A stretch of 64,000 bases of DNA, taken from the NCBI RefSeq assembly GCF_002869765.1, contig NZ_PNOR01000004.1, positions 62,001-126,000 on the forward strand, written 5' to 3'. The notes under the pieces were generated by a model. The model did no database searches and was not told the DNA's origin. It saw only the letters and a list, made by a program, of their open reading frames with translations. The position numbers and the translations under genes were made by a program. This DNA comes from Deinococcus planocerae. GTDB lineage: Bacteria; Deinococcota; Deinococci; Deinococcales; Deinococcaceae. This document shows, piece by piece, positions 51,583 through 62,291 of this stretch (its first letter is position 1; each line of letters opens with the position of its first letter).

Positions 51583-52104
51583 CTATTCCCGCCAGATGGC
51601 CCAGTGCTCGTCGAGCGCCTCCATCCCCTCGGGGGTGCGCCCGCCCAGGCGCAGCAGGGCCATGACCTGCCCCCGGTGGTGCGCGTCGTGGACGATGGTG
51701 TGCTGGAGGAAGTGGGCGGGATTCGACCGGTACGCGCCCTCCTGCCAGGGATCGGCGAAGGGCTCTCCCGACGCCAGGTGGGACCGCACCGCCTCCAGGG
51801 CGGCCTCGTCTCCAGCGGCAAAGGCCGCCGCCAGTTCTGACGGGGGGCTGTTCTGCCAGCGCCACAGGGGGTCGCCGTCCGCATCCTTTTGGGTGGGGTC
51901 GAGGAGCGGGCCCGCGTGTTCACGGGACAGGTTCCACAACCAGCCCACACGGAAGCCCGCCATGTGCCGCAGGTGCCGCTCGACCGTCCAGCCCCCCTGG
52001 CCGTCACTCAGGTCGAAATCGGCGGGCGTCAGGGCGCTCAGCAGCATCCCGTTGACGCGCCCGTTGCGGCGGAAGGATTCGAGCAGAAGAGTCGGTTCGT
52101 TCAT
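51583..52104 (-). CDS. DinB family protein (second copy)
   Basis: Protein of 173 residues of the DinB superfamily. The His candidates are 'ERHLRHMAGFRVGWLW' and 'HTIVHDAHHRGQVMALLRLG'. It is clearly divergent from its downstream neighbour: the C-terminal HxxxHRGQVMALLR pattern is shared but the lengths of the loops differ. GAGGTCACC lies before the ATG. It is the first gene of the pair. Confidence 0.88.
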   Translation of the reverse strand: MNEPTLLLESFRRNGRVNGMLLSALTPADFDLSDGQGGWTVERHLRHMAGFRVGWLWNLSREHAGPLLDPTQKDADGDPLWRWQNSPPSELAAAFAAGDEAALEAVRSHLASGEPFADPWQEGAYRSNPAHFLQHTIVHDAHHRGQVMALLRLGGRTPEGMEALDEHWAIWRE

Positions 52105-52217
52105 GGTGACCTCGGGGGGTGGGGGCGTGAGGAGGCCGGGCGCCCGGAGTATGGGTCATCGGGGCCCCTGGGTTCAGGGTAAGCGCGATAGCCGTCAGAA
52201 GCTGGCGTGTTGAGGCG

Positions 52218-52223
52218 TAGACT
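52218..52223 (+). promoter_or_regulatory. -10 box for a leaderless mRNA
   Basis: TAGACT, 5 nt before ATG 52229. Confidence 0.55.
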
Positions 52224-52228
52224 GCACC

Positions 52229-52780
52229 ATGACGCAGCCCCAGCCCACCCCCGGCGGCGACGACCTCCTGCGCGGCAAGGCCTACACCGGAGAGGGCGTG
52301 ACCGTCTCCTACGACGCGCCCCGCTGCGTCCACGTCGCCAACTGCGTGCGGGGTCTCCCCGAGGTGTTCCGCCCCCGCGAGCGCCCCTGGATTCGGCTCT
52401 GGAACGAGGGCGACGCCGAGCGGGTGGCCGCGGTCGTCCGCACCTGCCCGACGGGGGCGCTGCACTACGCGCTCGAACACGGCCCGCCGGAGGCGCCCGA
52501 GGTTCCGACGACCATCACCCCCGTGCCCGACGGTCCCCTCGCCCTGCGCGGCGACCTTCGTATCCAGACCCCGGACGGCGAGGTGCGGGAGGTGCGCGCC
52601 GCCCTGTGCCGCTGCGGCGCGAGCGAGAACAAGCCCTTTTGCAACGGCGCCCACGCGAAGATCGGCTGGAAGAGCGGGGGAGCGACCTCGCCCGAACAGC
52701 GAGGCGACGACGAGCACGGGGAGGGGCAGCGGGCGGACGGGGCGCGGGATTCACAGGAAACCTCCTCACAGGAAAACTAG
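52229..52780 (+). CDS. Ferredoxin-like (Fer4_19) protein with a CDGSH iron-sulfur domain
   Basis: Protein of 183 residues. The N-terminal Fer4_19-like domain (about 10-75) contains 'RCVHVANCVRGLPEVF' and 'VVRTCPTGALHYAL'. A CDGSH-type domain (about 105-150) has 'CRCGASENKPFCNGAH', in which the three Cys and His that bind a 2Fe-2S cluster are kept but the usual Asp and Ser of CDGSH are Asn and Ala. A charged tail follows. Its redox partner is unknown. The stop is 24 nt before the next gene. Confidence 0.88.
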   Translation: MTQPQPTPGGDDLLRGKAYTGEGVTVSYDAPRCVHVANCVRGLPEVFRPRERPWIRLWNEGDAERVAAVVRTCPTGALHYALEHGPPEAPEVPTTITPVPDGPLALRGDLRIQTPDGEVREVRAALCRCGASENKPFCNGAHAKIGWKSGGATSPEQRGDDEHGEGQRADGARDSQETSSQEN

Positions 52781-52793
52781 GGGCGCCGCGGCC

Positions 52794-52799
52794 TACACT
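52794..52799 (+). promoter_or_regulatory. -10 box for the leaderless phosphorylase gene
   Basis: TACACT, 5 nt before ATG 52805. Confidence 0.55.
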
Positions 52800-52804
52800 G
52801 CCCC

Positions 52805-54109
<1,305 letters not shown>

Positions 54110-54392
54110 ACCGCCTTGCTTTTTGGGCGTGCGAGTGGGCACGATGGGCGTGGTGAAGTTGCCCGGCCCAGGGTGCAGCAAGCGCGGAGCTTAGCGGGCG
54201 CCCCGGTGAGGCCGGGCCTGTAGCACGTACAGAGGAACAGGAGGGAGGCGAGTGGCCCGGTCACGGGTCGCCCGTGAAGCCTGCCTGGACCTCGAAAAGG
54301 CCCAGACCTTCCTGACCCCGGCGGGAGGCTGCCCGGTCGGCTGCGCCCGGTCCGGTCTCCCTGCCCGGGGTCCCCCCGCCCCAGGAGCCGCC
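54110..54392 (+). promoter_or_regulatory. Hairpin-rich leader of the APH-like gene
   Basis: A gap of 283 bp containing several clean hairpins in a row: CTGTA-5 nt-TACAG (54220-54234), an enclosing GGCCGGGCC/GGCCCGG pair, CACGGG-TCG-CCCGTG (54263-54277), and CTGGACCT/AGGCCCAG (54287-54307). It matches no riboswitch, T-box, SRP RNA or RNase P signature I know. It could be a cis-regulatory RNA or a separate small RNA. AGGAG at 54384-54388 belongs to the next gene. Confidence 0.4.
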
Positions 54393-55334
54393 ATGCTGTC
54401 ACCTTTCGTTTCCGACGCCGTGCGGGTCTCTTTCCCGCAGCGGCCCGACCTCGCCGTCACCCCTGCGGGCGAGGGCGACTACTGCCGCGCCTTCCTGGTG
54501 GACCACACTTGGATTTTTCTGTTCGCCAAACACCCGTTCGCCTCGGCGTGTCTGGAGCGGGTGGCGCGGGTGCTGCCCCCCCTGGCGGAGGGCTCCCCGC
54601 TGCCCGTTCCGGTGGCGGAGTACCACGGTTCGGTCGCTGGTGTCGGGTACATCGGCTACCGCCGCCTGCCCGGCGACGAACTCACGGCGGAACGCTTCGC
54701 GGCCTTGACTCCGGGCCAGCGGAACGCCTTGGCGGAGATGTTGGGCGCGTTCTTCCGGCACCTGCACGCCTTTGCCCCTGCGCGGGCCACCTCCCTGGGC
54801 GTTCCCGTCAGCGAGTATCCCTTCGCCATGCAGGATGACGCGTTGCTCCCGGGCCCGGCGAAGGAACTGTACCGGCGCGACCTGGAGACGTTCGCAACGT
54901 GGCCAGGGGCGGAGGCGGCCCTGGTGGGCGGGCTGGAGCGCGCGCTGGACGGGTATCTGCGGTTTGCCCGCGCGTGGTCTCCTCCCCTGGTGCTCCTGCA
55001 CAACGAGGTGTCGGCTGATCACGTCCTGTACGATCCATCCACCGGACGACCGTCGGCGGTCATCGACTTCAACGGGATGATCGTGGGGCGGCCCGCCCGC
55101 GATTTCCTGTACCTGTATGGGGAGTACGGCCCCGACTTTGCCGCCGAGGTGCTGCGGGCCTACGGGCGCCTGCCGCCCGGAGAGGCGTTGGAGGAACTGC
55201 GTTTCCTGCACCTGTGGCACGTCCTGGCGCGGCTGCTGTGGGCTGTGGAGCACGGCTACGCGGCGAGGGCGGAGTGGTTGCAGGGGCAACTGGACACCCT
55301 GCTTGCCGAATCCGCCCTTGACGGCGTTTCTTAA
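54393..55334 (+). CDS. Aminoglycoside phosphotransferase-like (APH) family kinase
   Basis: Kinase-fold protein of 313 residues from ATG 54393. It resembles the APH(2'') group: 'YIGYRRLPGDELT' in the N-lobe, the catalytic loop 'VLLHNEVSADHVLYD' and the metal motif 'SAVIDFNGMIVGRPARDFLY'. The catalytic Asp of HND/HGD is Glu here (HNE), which should weaken or alter phosphotransfer. The substrate may be a metabolite rather than an antibiotic. It is preceded by an unusual structured leader. Confidence 0.85.
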   Translation: MLSPFVSDAVRVSFPQRPDLAVTPAGEGDYCRAFLVDHTWIFLFAKHPFASACLERVARVLPPLAEGSPLPVPVAEYHGSVAGVGYIGYRRLPGDELTAERFAALTPGQRNALAEMLGAFFRHLHAFAPARATSLGVPVSEYPFAMQDDALLPGPAKELYRRDLETFATWPGAEAALVGGLERALDGYLRFARAWSPPLVLLHNEVSADHVLYDPSTGRPSAVIDFNGMIVGRPARDFLYLYGEYGPDFAAEVLRAYGRLPPGEALEELRFLHLWHVLARLLWAVEHGYAARAEWLQGQLDTLLAESALDGVS

Positions 55335-55377
55335 CTCTCCCGTAACCCTCGCTCCCCCCGGTCTGGGAGAGGTGAGT

Positions 55378-55383
55378 TACCCT
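55378..55383 (+). promoter_or_regulatory. -10 box for the leaderless LapA-like gene
   Basis: TACCCT, 6 nt before ATG 55390. Confidence 0.5.
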
Positions 55384-55389
55384 CGACCC

Positions 55390-55854
55390 ATGCGGACCAT
55401 CGTTCTGGTCGTGATCGTCGTGCTGGCGGCCATTTTCGCGATTCTCAACCGCAACGCGCTGCTCTTTCCCCACACGCTCAGCCTGGGTTTCGTGACCTAC
55501 CGGGAGGTGCCGCTGGGGCTGATCCTGCTGCTCACGGGGCTGGTCCTCGCGCTGATCTTCTACTTCTGGGCGGGGGTGTCGCGGCTGCGGGCGCAGGCGG
55601 ACAGCGCCCGGCTGCTGCGTGACATGGAGGCCCTGCGCAACAGCCTCGACAGTCAGGAGGGCAGCCGCTTCGCCCAGCTTCAGGGCTACCTCGACCAGCG
55701 CTTCCAGGCCCTGGGGTCGGGAAGTCCGGCGACCCAGGGCGAGGCGGTGGCGCAAGAACTCGCGGCGACGAACGCGCGGCTCGACGCCCTGGAGCGCAAC
55801 CTCAACGTGCAGCTCGCGCAGATCGACGATTACCTCAAACGTCGGCTGCGGTGA
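55390..55854 (+). CDS. LapA-domain membrane protein
   Basis: Protein of 154 residues. Two membrane helices (about 3-20 and 41-61) flank 'NRNALLFPHTLSLGFVTYRE', as in LapA/YciS proteins, and the cytoplasmic part (70-154) is a predicted coiled coil. LapA proteins take part in lipopolysaccharide assembly in Gram-negatives; a role in Deinococcus is unknown. It stands alone before accD. Confidence 0.8.
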   Translation: MRTIVLVVIVVLAAIFAILNRNALLFPHTLSLGFVTYREVPLGLILLLTGLVLALIFYFWAGVSRLRAQADSARLLRDMEALRNSLDSQEGSRFAQLQGYLDQRFQALGSGSPATQGEAVAQELAATNARLDALERNLNVQLAQIDDYLKRRLR

Positions 55855-55923
55855 GGCCAGGGTCGGGCTCCCCGCCCCGCTCCGGCGGGAGTCGGGTTTG
55901 TCCGCGCGCTTACACCCGGTTCA

Positions 55924-55950
55924 TTGCGCGGGGAGCGGCCCCTCTAGAAT
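55924..55950 (+). promoter_or_regulatory. Promoter of accDA
   Basis: TTGCGC (55924-55929) and TAGAAT (55945-55950) are 15 nt apart, a short spacing. TCTAGAATGGC recurs at 55984-55994, across the accD start codon. Confidence 0.45.
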
Positions 55951-55989
55951 GGCCCGCGAGGGAGCAGTTCCCACCCGAAGGAGTCTAGA

Positions 55990-56844
55990 ATGGCGCTCGA
56001 CCGTTTTTTTCGCAGACGCCGCCCGCAGCCGCAAGCGGGGGCCGACGTGCCGGACCTGTGGACCCAGTGCCCCGCCTGCAAGGAAGGGCTCTATAACCGT
56101 GAGCTGGAGGCCAGCCGCTTCGTCTGCCCCAAGTGCGGGCATCACCTGCGGCTGGACGCGGGCAAGCGGGTGGAGGTTCTCCTCGACCCCGGCACTTTTG
56201 TGCAGCTCTCGGGCCGCGTCCACCCCACCGACCCCCTGCACTTCGAGGACACCGAGCCCTACGCGGTGCGCCTCGCCCGCGCCCAGGCCAAGACCGGGCG
56301 CCCCGACGCGATCCTGACGGGCACGGGCACCGTCGAGGGCCTGCCCGTCACCCTCGCCGTGATGGACTTCGCCTTCAGCGGCGGCAGCATGGGGAGCGTG
56401 GTGGGCGAGGAGATTTCCCGCGCCGCCGAGCACGCCGCCTCGCACGGCACGCCCTTCGTCCTCGTCGCGGCGAGCGGCGGGGCGCGGATGCAGGAGAGTG
56501 CCCTGTCGCTGATGCAGATGGCGAAGACGACGGTGGCGCTCGAAGGCCTCTCGGCGCGGGGCCTGCCCTACGTCAGCGTGCTCACCGACCCGACGACCGG
56601 GGGCGTGACGGCGAGCTTCGCCACGGTGGCGGACGTGATCCTGGCCGAGCCGGGGGCCCTCATCGGCTTCGCGGGGCCGCGGGTGATCCAGCAGACGATC
56701 CGCCAGCACCTGCCGGAGGGCTTCCAGCGCGCCGAGTTCCTGATGGAGCACGGCATGATCGACGACGTGGTGGACCGCCGCGAGCACCGCGCCTACCTCG
56801 CCCGGCTGCTCGGGGTGCTCACCCGGCGCGAGGTGAGCGCGTGA
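55990..56844 (+). CDS. accD: Acetyl-CoA carboxylase carboxyltransferase, beta subunit
   Basis: Carries out the second half-reaction of acetyl-CoA carboxylase with AccA, moving CO2 from biotin to acetyl-CoA for fatty-acid synthesis. It has 284 residues. The N-terminal zinc ribbon has four Cys in '[20 protein letters not shown]' and PKCGHH. Core motifs are '[17 protein letters not shown]' and '[18 protein letters not shown]'. The start ATG follows GAAGGAG. It overlaps accA by 4 nt (GTGA). Confidence 0.97.
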   Translation: MALDRFFRRRRPQPQAGADVPDLWTQCPACKEGLYNRELEASRFVCPKCGHHLRLDAGKRVEVLLDPGTFVQLSGRVHPTDPLHFEDTEPYAVRLARAQAKTGRPDAILTGTGTVEGLPVTLAVMDFAFSGGSMGSVVGEEISRAAEHAASHGTPFVLVAASGGARMQESALSLMQMAKTTVALEGLSARGLPYVSVLTDPTTGGVTASFATVADVILAEPGALIGFAGPRVIQQTIRQHLPEGFQRAEFLMEHGMIDDVVDRREHRAYLARLLGVLTRREVSA

Positions 56845-57791
56845 GCCCGTCTGCCGCCGAGGCGGTGCGCGAACTCGAAGCCCGCGTTCACGACCTGGAG
56901 GACACCGCGCGCCGCACCGGGCAGAACCTCGACGCGGCGATCACCCCCCTGCGCGCGGAGGTCGAGCGGCTGCGGGCCGCGCACCGCGCCCCCGTCTCGC
57001 GCTGGGAGCGGGTGGGGCTCGCCCGCGCGCCGGGCCGACCGACCGCCCTCGACTACGCCGAGCGGCTGTGCACCGACTTCACCCAGCTTCACGGGGACCG
57101 CGCCTTCGGGGACGACCTCGCCTTGATCGGCGGGCCCGCGCGCTGGCAGGGGGTGCCCGTCCTGCTGCTGATGCAGCAAAAGGGCCGCGACACCAAGGGC
57201 AAGATCCGGCGCCGCTTCGGCATGAGCAACCCGGAAGGCTACCGCAAGGCGATCCGCCTGATGGACCTCGCCGACCGTTTCCGGCTGCCCGTCGTGTCCC
57301 TGATCGACACGCCCGGCGCCTACCCCGGCATCGAGGCCGAGGAGCGCGGTCAGGCCTGGGCCATCGCCGAGAGCATTCAGCGGATGGTGCGCCTCTCGGT
57401 GCCCGCCGTCTGCGCGGTGATCGGCGAGGGGGGCAGCGGGGGCGCGCTCGCGGTGGGGGTCGGCAACCGGGTCCTGATCCAGGAAAACGCCTGGTACAGC
57501 GTGATCAGCCCCGAGTCGTGCGCGGCGATCCTGTGGCGCGACGCCGCGCAGGCCCCCAAGGCCGCCGAGGCCCTGAAGCTCACCGCGCCCGACCTGCTGG
57601 GGCTCGGCATCGTCGAGGAGATCGTGCCCGAGCCTCCCGGCGGCGCCCACCTCGACCCGGACGCCGCCGCGCGGGCGCTCGGCGAGGCCGTTCGCCGCCA
57701 CCTCGCCGAACTGGGGGGCCTGAACGAGGCGGAACTCAAGGCGCAGCGGGCGGAGCGCTTCCGGGGGCTGGGGGCCTACACGGAGGGCTGA
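56841..57791 (+). CDS. accA: Acetyl-CoA carboxylase carboxyltransferase, alpha subunit
   Basis: Partner of AccD, 316 residues from GTG 56841. An N-terminal coiled coil is followed by the crotonase-like core: '[20 protein letters not shown]', '[18 protein letters not shown]' and '[17 protein letters not shown]'. Translation is coupled to accD by the GTGA overlap, which favours equal amounts of the two subunits. A weak hairpin near 57810-57835 may end the transcript. Confidence 0.97.
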   Translation: MSPSAAEAVRELEARVHDLEDTARRTGQNLDAAITPLRAEVERLRAAHRAPVSRWERVGLARAPGRPTALDYAERLCTDFTQLHGDRAFGDDLALIGGPARWQGVPVLLLMQQKGRDTKGKIRRRFGMSNPEGYRKAIRLMDLADRFRLPVVSLIDTPGAYPGIEAEERGQAWAIAESIQRMVRLSVPAVCAVIGEGGSGGALAVGVGNRVLIQENAWYSVISPESCAAILWRDAAQAPKAAEALKLTAPDLLGLGIVEEIVPEPPGGAHLDPDAAARALGEAVRRHLAELGGLNEAELKAQRAERFRGLGAYTEG

Positions 57792-57893
57792 GCGGGCGGA
57801 GGGTGCGGGCGGGTCACTCGGAAGGGGTGGCCCGTTTCGCATGGGCAACCTGCCCCCGCCGCATCTGCGGCCCGCTCCCCCGCCACGGCGCGG

Positions 57894-57899
57894 TACTCT
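57894..57899 (+). promoter_or_regulatory. -10 box for the leaderless amine-oxidase gene
   Basis: TACTCT, 5 nt before ATG 57905. Confidence 0.5.
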
Positions 57900-57904
57900 C
57901 GTGC

Positions 57905-59280
57905 ATGACGACAACTCGGAGAACGGACGTCATCGTCGTCGGCGCGGGCCTCGCCGGGCTGACCGCCGCGCGCAGGCTGGCGCGGGCGGGGCGGCGGGTG
58001 CGGGTGCTGGAGGCGCGGGGCCGGGTGGGCGGACGCACCCACACCATTCGCCTGCCCGTCACGGGCGTGAGCGTGGACATGGGCGGGCAGTGGGTCGGGC
58101 CCAACCAGCCGCACGTCATGGCCCTGATCCGCGAACTCGGCCTGGACGTGTACCCCACCCATGACGAGGGGCAGAACCTCGCGCACCTGCTGGGCAAGAC
58201 GCTGCGGTACCGGGGGCTGATTCCGCCCCTGCCGCCGCACGTGCTCGCCGACTACGCCCTGCTCTCGGCCCGCTTCGAGGCGCTGGCCAACCGCATTCCG
58301 CTGAGCGCCCCCTGGACGGCCCCGGACGCGGGGGCCCTCGACGCGCAGACCTTCGATACCTGGATCACCCGCCACGCCCACACCCGCCAGACCCGCGCCC
58401 TGATGCGGCTTTACGCCGGGGCCGTGTTCAGCGCGGACGCGGCGGAACTCAGCCTCCTGCACGCCCTCACGTACACCGCGCACGGCGGCGGCATCAACGG
58501 CCACACCCTCACGCGCGGCCACGCCCTGCAAGACCGGGTGCTGGGCGGCGCGCAGGGCATCGCGCAGCGGCTGGCGGATAGTCTGGACGACGTGCGGCTG
58601 GGCAGCCCGGTCACGCGGGTGGAGCAAGGCGGCTCGGGCGTCACCCTCCACACCCCGGCGGGGGAGCACCACGCCGACCGCGCCGTTCTCGCCGTGCCCC
58701 CGGCCCTGCTCTCCGGCGTTCCCTTCGACCCACCGCTCCCGCCCCGCCGCGCGCAGCTCCAGCAGCGGCTCCCGATGGGGGCGGTCGTCAAGTTCATGGC
58801 CGTCTATGAGCGTCCCTTCTGGCGGGACTCTGGCCTGAGCGGCATGAGCATCAGCGACGAGGGGCCCGTGACCGTCACCTTCGACAACAGCCCGCCGCAG
58901 GGCCTCCCCGGCGTCCTGCTCGGCTTTATCGAGGGAGGCGAGGCGCGGGCGCTGATGGGGAGGAGGAGCGGCGGGACGCGGCCCTCGCCCGCCTCGCCCG
59001 CCTGTTCGGCCCGGAGGCGTTGCGCCCCCTCGAAACCGTCGAGCGCGACTGGTCCGCCGAGCCCCACAGCGGCGGGTGTTACGGCGCCCTCCTCGGCCCC
59101 GGCGTGTGGACCGGGTACGGCGAGGCGCTGCGCGAACCCGTGGGCCGCCTCCACTGGGCGGGGGCGGAGACGGCCCGGGTGTGGATGAACTACATGGACG
59201 GCGCCGTCGAGAGTGGCGAGCGCGTGGCGGCGGAGCTGCTGGCGGTGGGGAGATCAGCGGAGGCCGTCTTGCCCGCCTGA
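57905..59280 (+). pseudogene. Flavin monoamine oxidase family protein, frameshifted
   Basis: FAD-dependent amine oxidase. The N-terminal 'VIVVGAGLAGLTAARRLARA' and 'RVRVLEARGRVGGRTHT' bind FAD, and 'MGGQWVGPNQPHV' fits bacterial MAO-like enzymes. The frame breaks at about 58957-58960, a run of four G: one more G would give 'EEERRDAALARLARLFGPEA' and join the C-terminal FAD motif 'LHWAGAETARVWMNYMDGAV' in the next frame, ending at 59280. The restored protein would have about 458 residues, the normal family length. Either a sequencing error or a recent mutation. Confidence 0.8.
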
Positions 59281-59348
59281 TCTTCCCAGAAGAGAGAGCG
59301 ACCCCACCACGGAGCCGCCCCTTCTGTTCCCACCGCCCACACCCTGCC

Positions 59349-61235
<1,887 letters not shown>

Positions 61236-61313
61236 GTCTGCGCCTCCTCTGAGGGCTGGGAATCCCGGGTGATGCGGTCCGAAGGGGAAGGGGCGGCCAC
61301 GGAGGCGCCAGGC

Positions 61314-62291
61314 TCAGGCGTCTTGCCTCATCGGCTCCCTCCAGTTCACCGTCTCCACCACGACCCGCGCGGCAAAGGCATCCAGTTCGGCCCGCGGCGG
61401 CAGGTGCGCCCCCAGCCGGGTGATCGCCCCCAGGCTGAAGGCCGTCGCCCGCCGGGCCGCGTCCGCCAGGGACAGCCCCTCGGCGCGGGCGCAGACCAGC
61501 CCCGAGACCATCGCGTCCCCCGCCCCCACGGTGCTCACCACGGCCACCCGGGGCGGGACGGCCCGCACCGTCTCGTCTCTCGACACCAGCAACGCCCCCC
61601 GTTCCCCCTGCGACACGGTAACGAGTTCGGCCCCGCGGGCGAGCAGTTCCCGGGCCGCCGCCAGCACGTCGTCCTCCCCGGGCAGGGGACGGCCCAGCGC
61701 CGCCGAAAGCTCGTGAATGTTCGGCTTCAGGAGATTGGGAAGTACGTCTGCCCTGAGCGCCGTTTGCAGGGCCGCGCCGCTGGTGTCGAGGGCCACGAAC
61801 CGTCCAGCCGCGCGCAGCCGCGCCACCGTCCGCGCGTAGAAGTCCGCCCCCACCCCCGGCGGCACGCTCCCCGCCAGCACGAAGGCGTCGTGGTCGGCGG
61901 CGAGGGCGTCCAGGCGGGCTTCCAACTCGGCCAGTAGTTCCGGCGTGGCGGCGAGACCGGGCAGGTTGATATCGGTCGTCTCCTGCGCCGCCCCGTCCAC
62001 GATCTTCACGCCGACGCGGGTGGGGCCGGGCACGCGGAGAAAAGCGTCCTGCACCCCCTTCTGCCGGAACAGCGCCTCGAACTGCCCCGGGTTCTCGTCC
62101 CCCAGGAAACCCGTCGCCGTCACCCTCAGCCCCCAGTCGGCCAGGAAGGAGGCGACGTTCACGCCCTTGCCGCCCGCGCCCAGGTGCAGCGACTGCCCGA
62201 GGTTGACCTCGCCCCTCCTCCAGCCGTCCGCCCGCACGGTGAGGTCGAGGGCCGGGTTGAGGGTGAGGGTGGCGACGCGAAAGGCGGTCAT
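61314..62291 (-). CDS. fruK: 1-phosphofructokinase
   Basis: PfkB-family kinase that turns fructose-1-phosphate into fructose-1,6-bisphosphate. It has 325 residues from ATG 62291, overlapping the EI stop (ATGA). The N-terminus is 'LTLNPALDLTVRADGW' with 'LGAGGKGVNVASFLADWG'. The ATP/catalytic signature is 'VSTVGAGDAMVSGLVCA', containing the catalytic Asp. It lies between the PTS enzyme I protein and fruA, as in other fru operons. Confidence 0.95.
   Translation of the reverse strand: MTAFRVATLTLNPALDLTVRADGWRRGEVNLGQSLHLGAGGKGVNVASFLADWGLRVTATGFLGDENPGQFEALFRQKGVQDAFLRVPGPTRVGVKIVDGAAQETTDINLPGLAATPELLAELEARLDALAADHDAFVLAGSVPPGVGADFYARTVARLRAAGRFVALDTSGAALQTALRADVLPNLLKPNIHELSAALGRPLPGEDDVLAAARELLARGAELVTVSQGERGALLVSRDETVRAVPPRVAVVSTVGAGDAMVSGLVCARAEGLSLADAARRATAFSLGAITRLGAHLPPRAELDAFAARVVVETVNWREPMRQDA

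Noticed and set aside
54110..54392. SRP RNA, RNase P RNA, tRNA or a T-box in the hairpin-rich gap
   Set aside because: None of the conserved cores (GGAAGGAAGCAGCC-type, GAGGAAAGTCC, GTTCGAATC-type, GGTGGTACCGCG) is present.
55863..55900. Terminator after the LapA-like gene
   Set aside because: A GC hairpin is possible, but the following T-run is only three bases; too weak to list.
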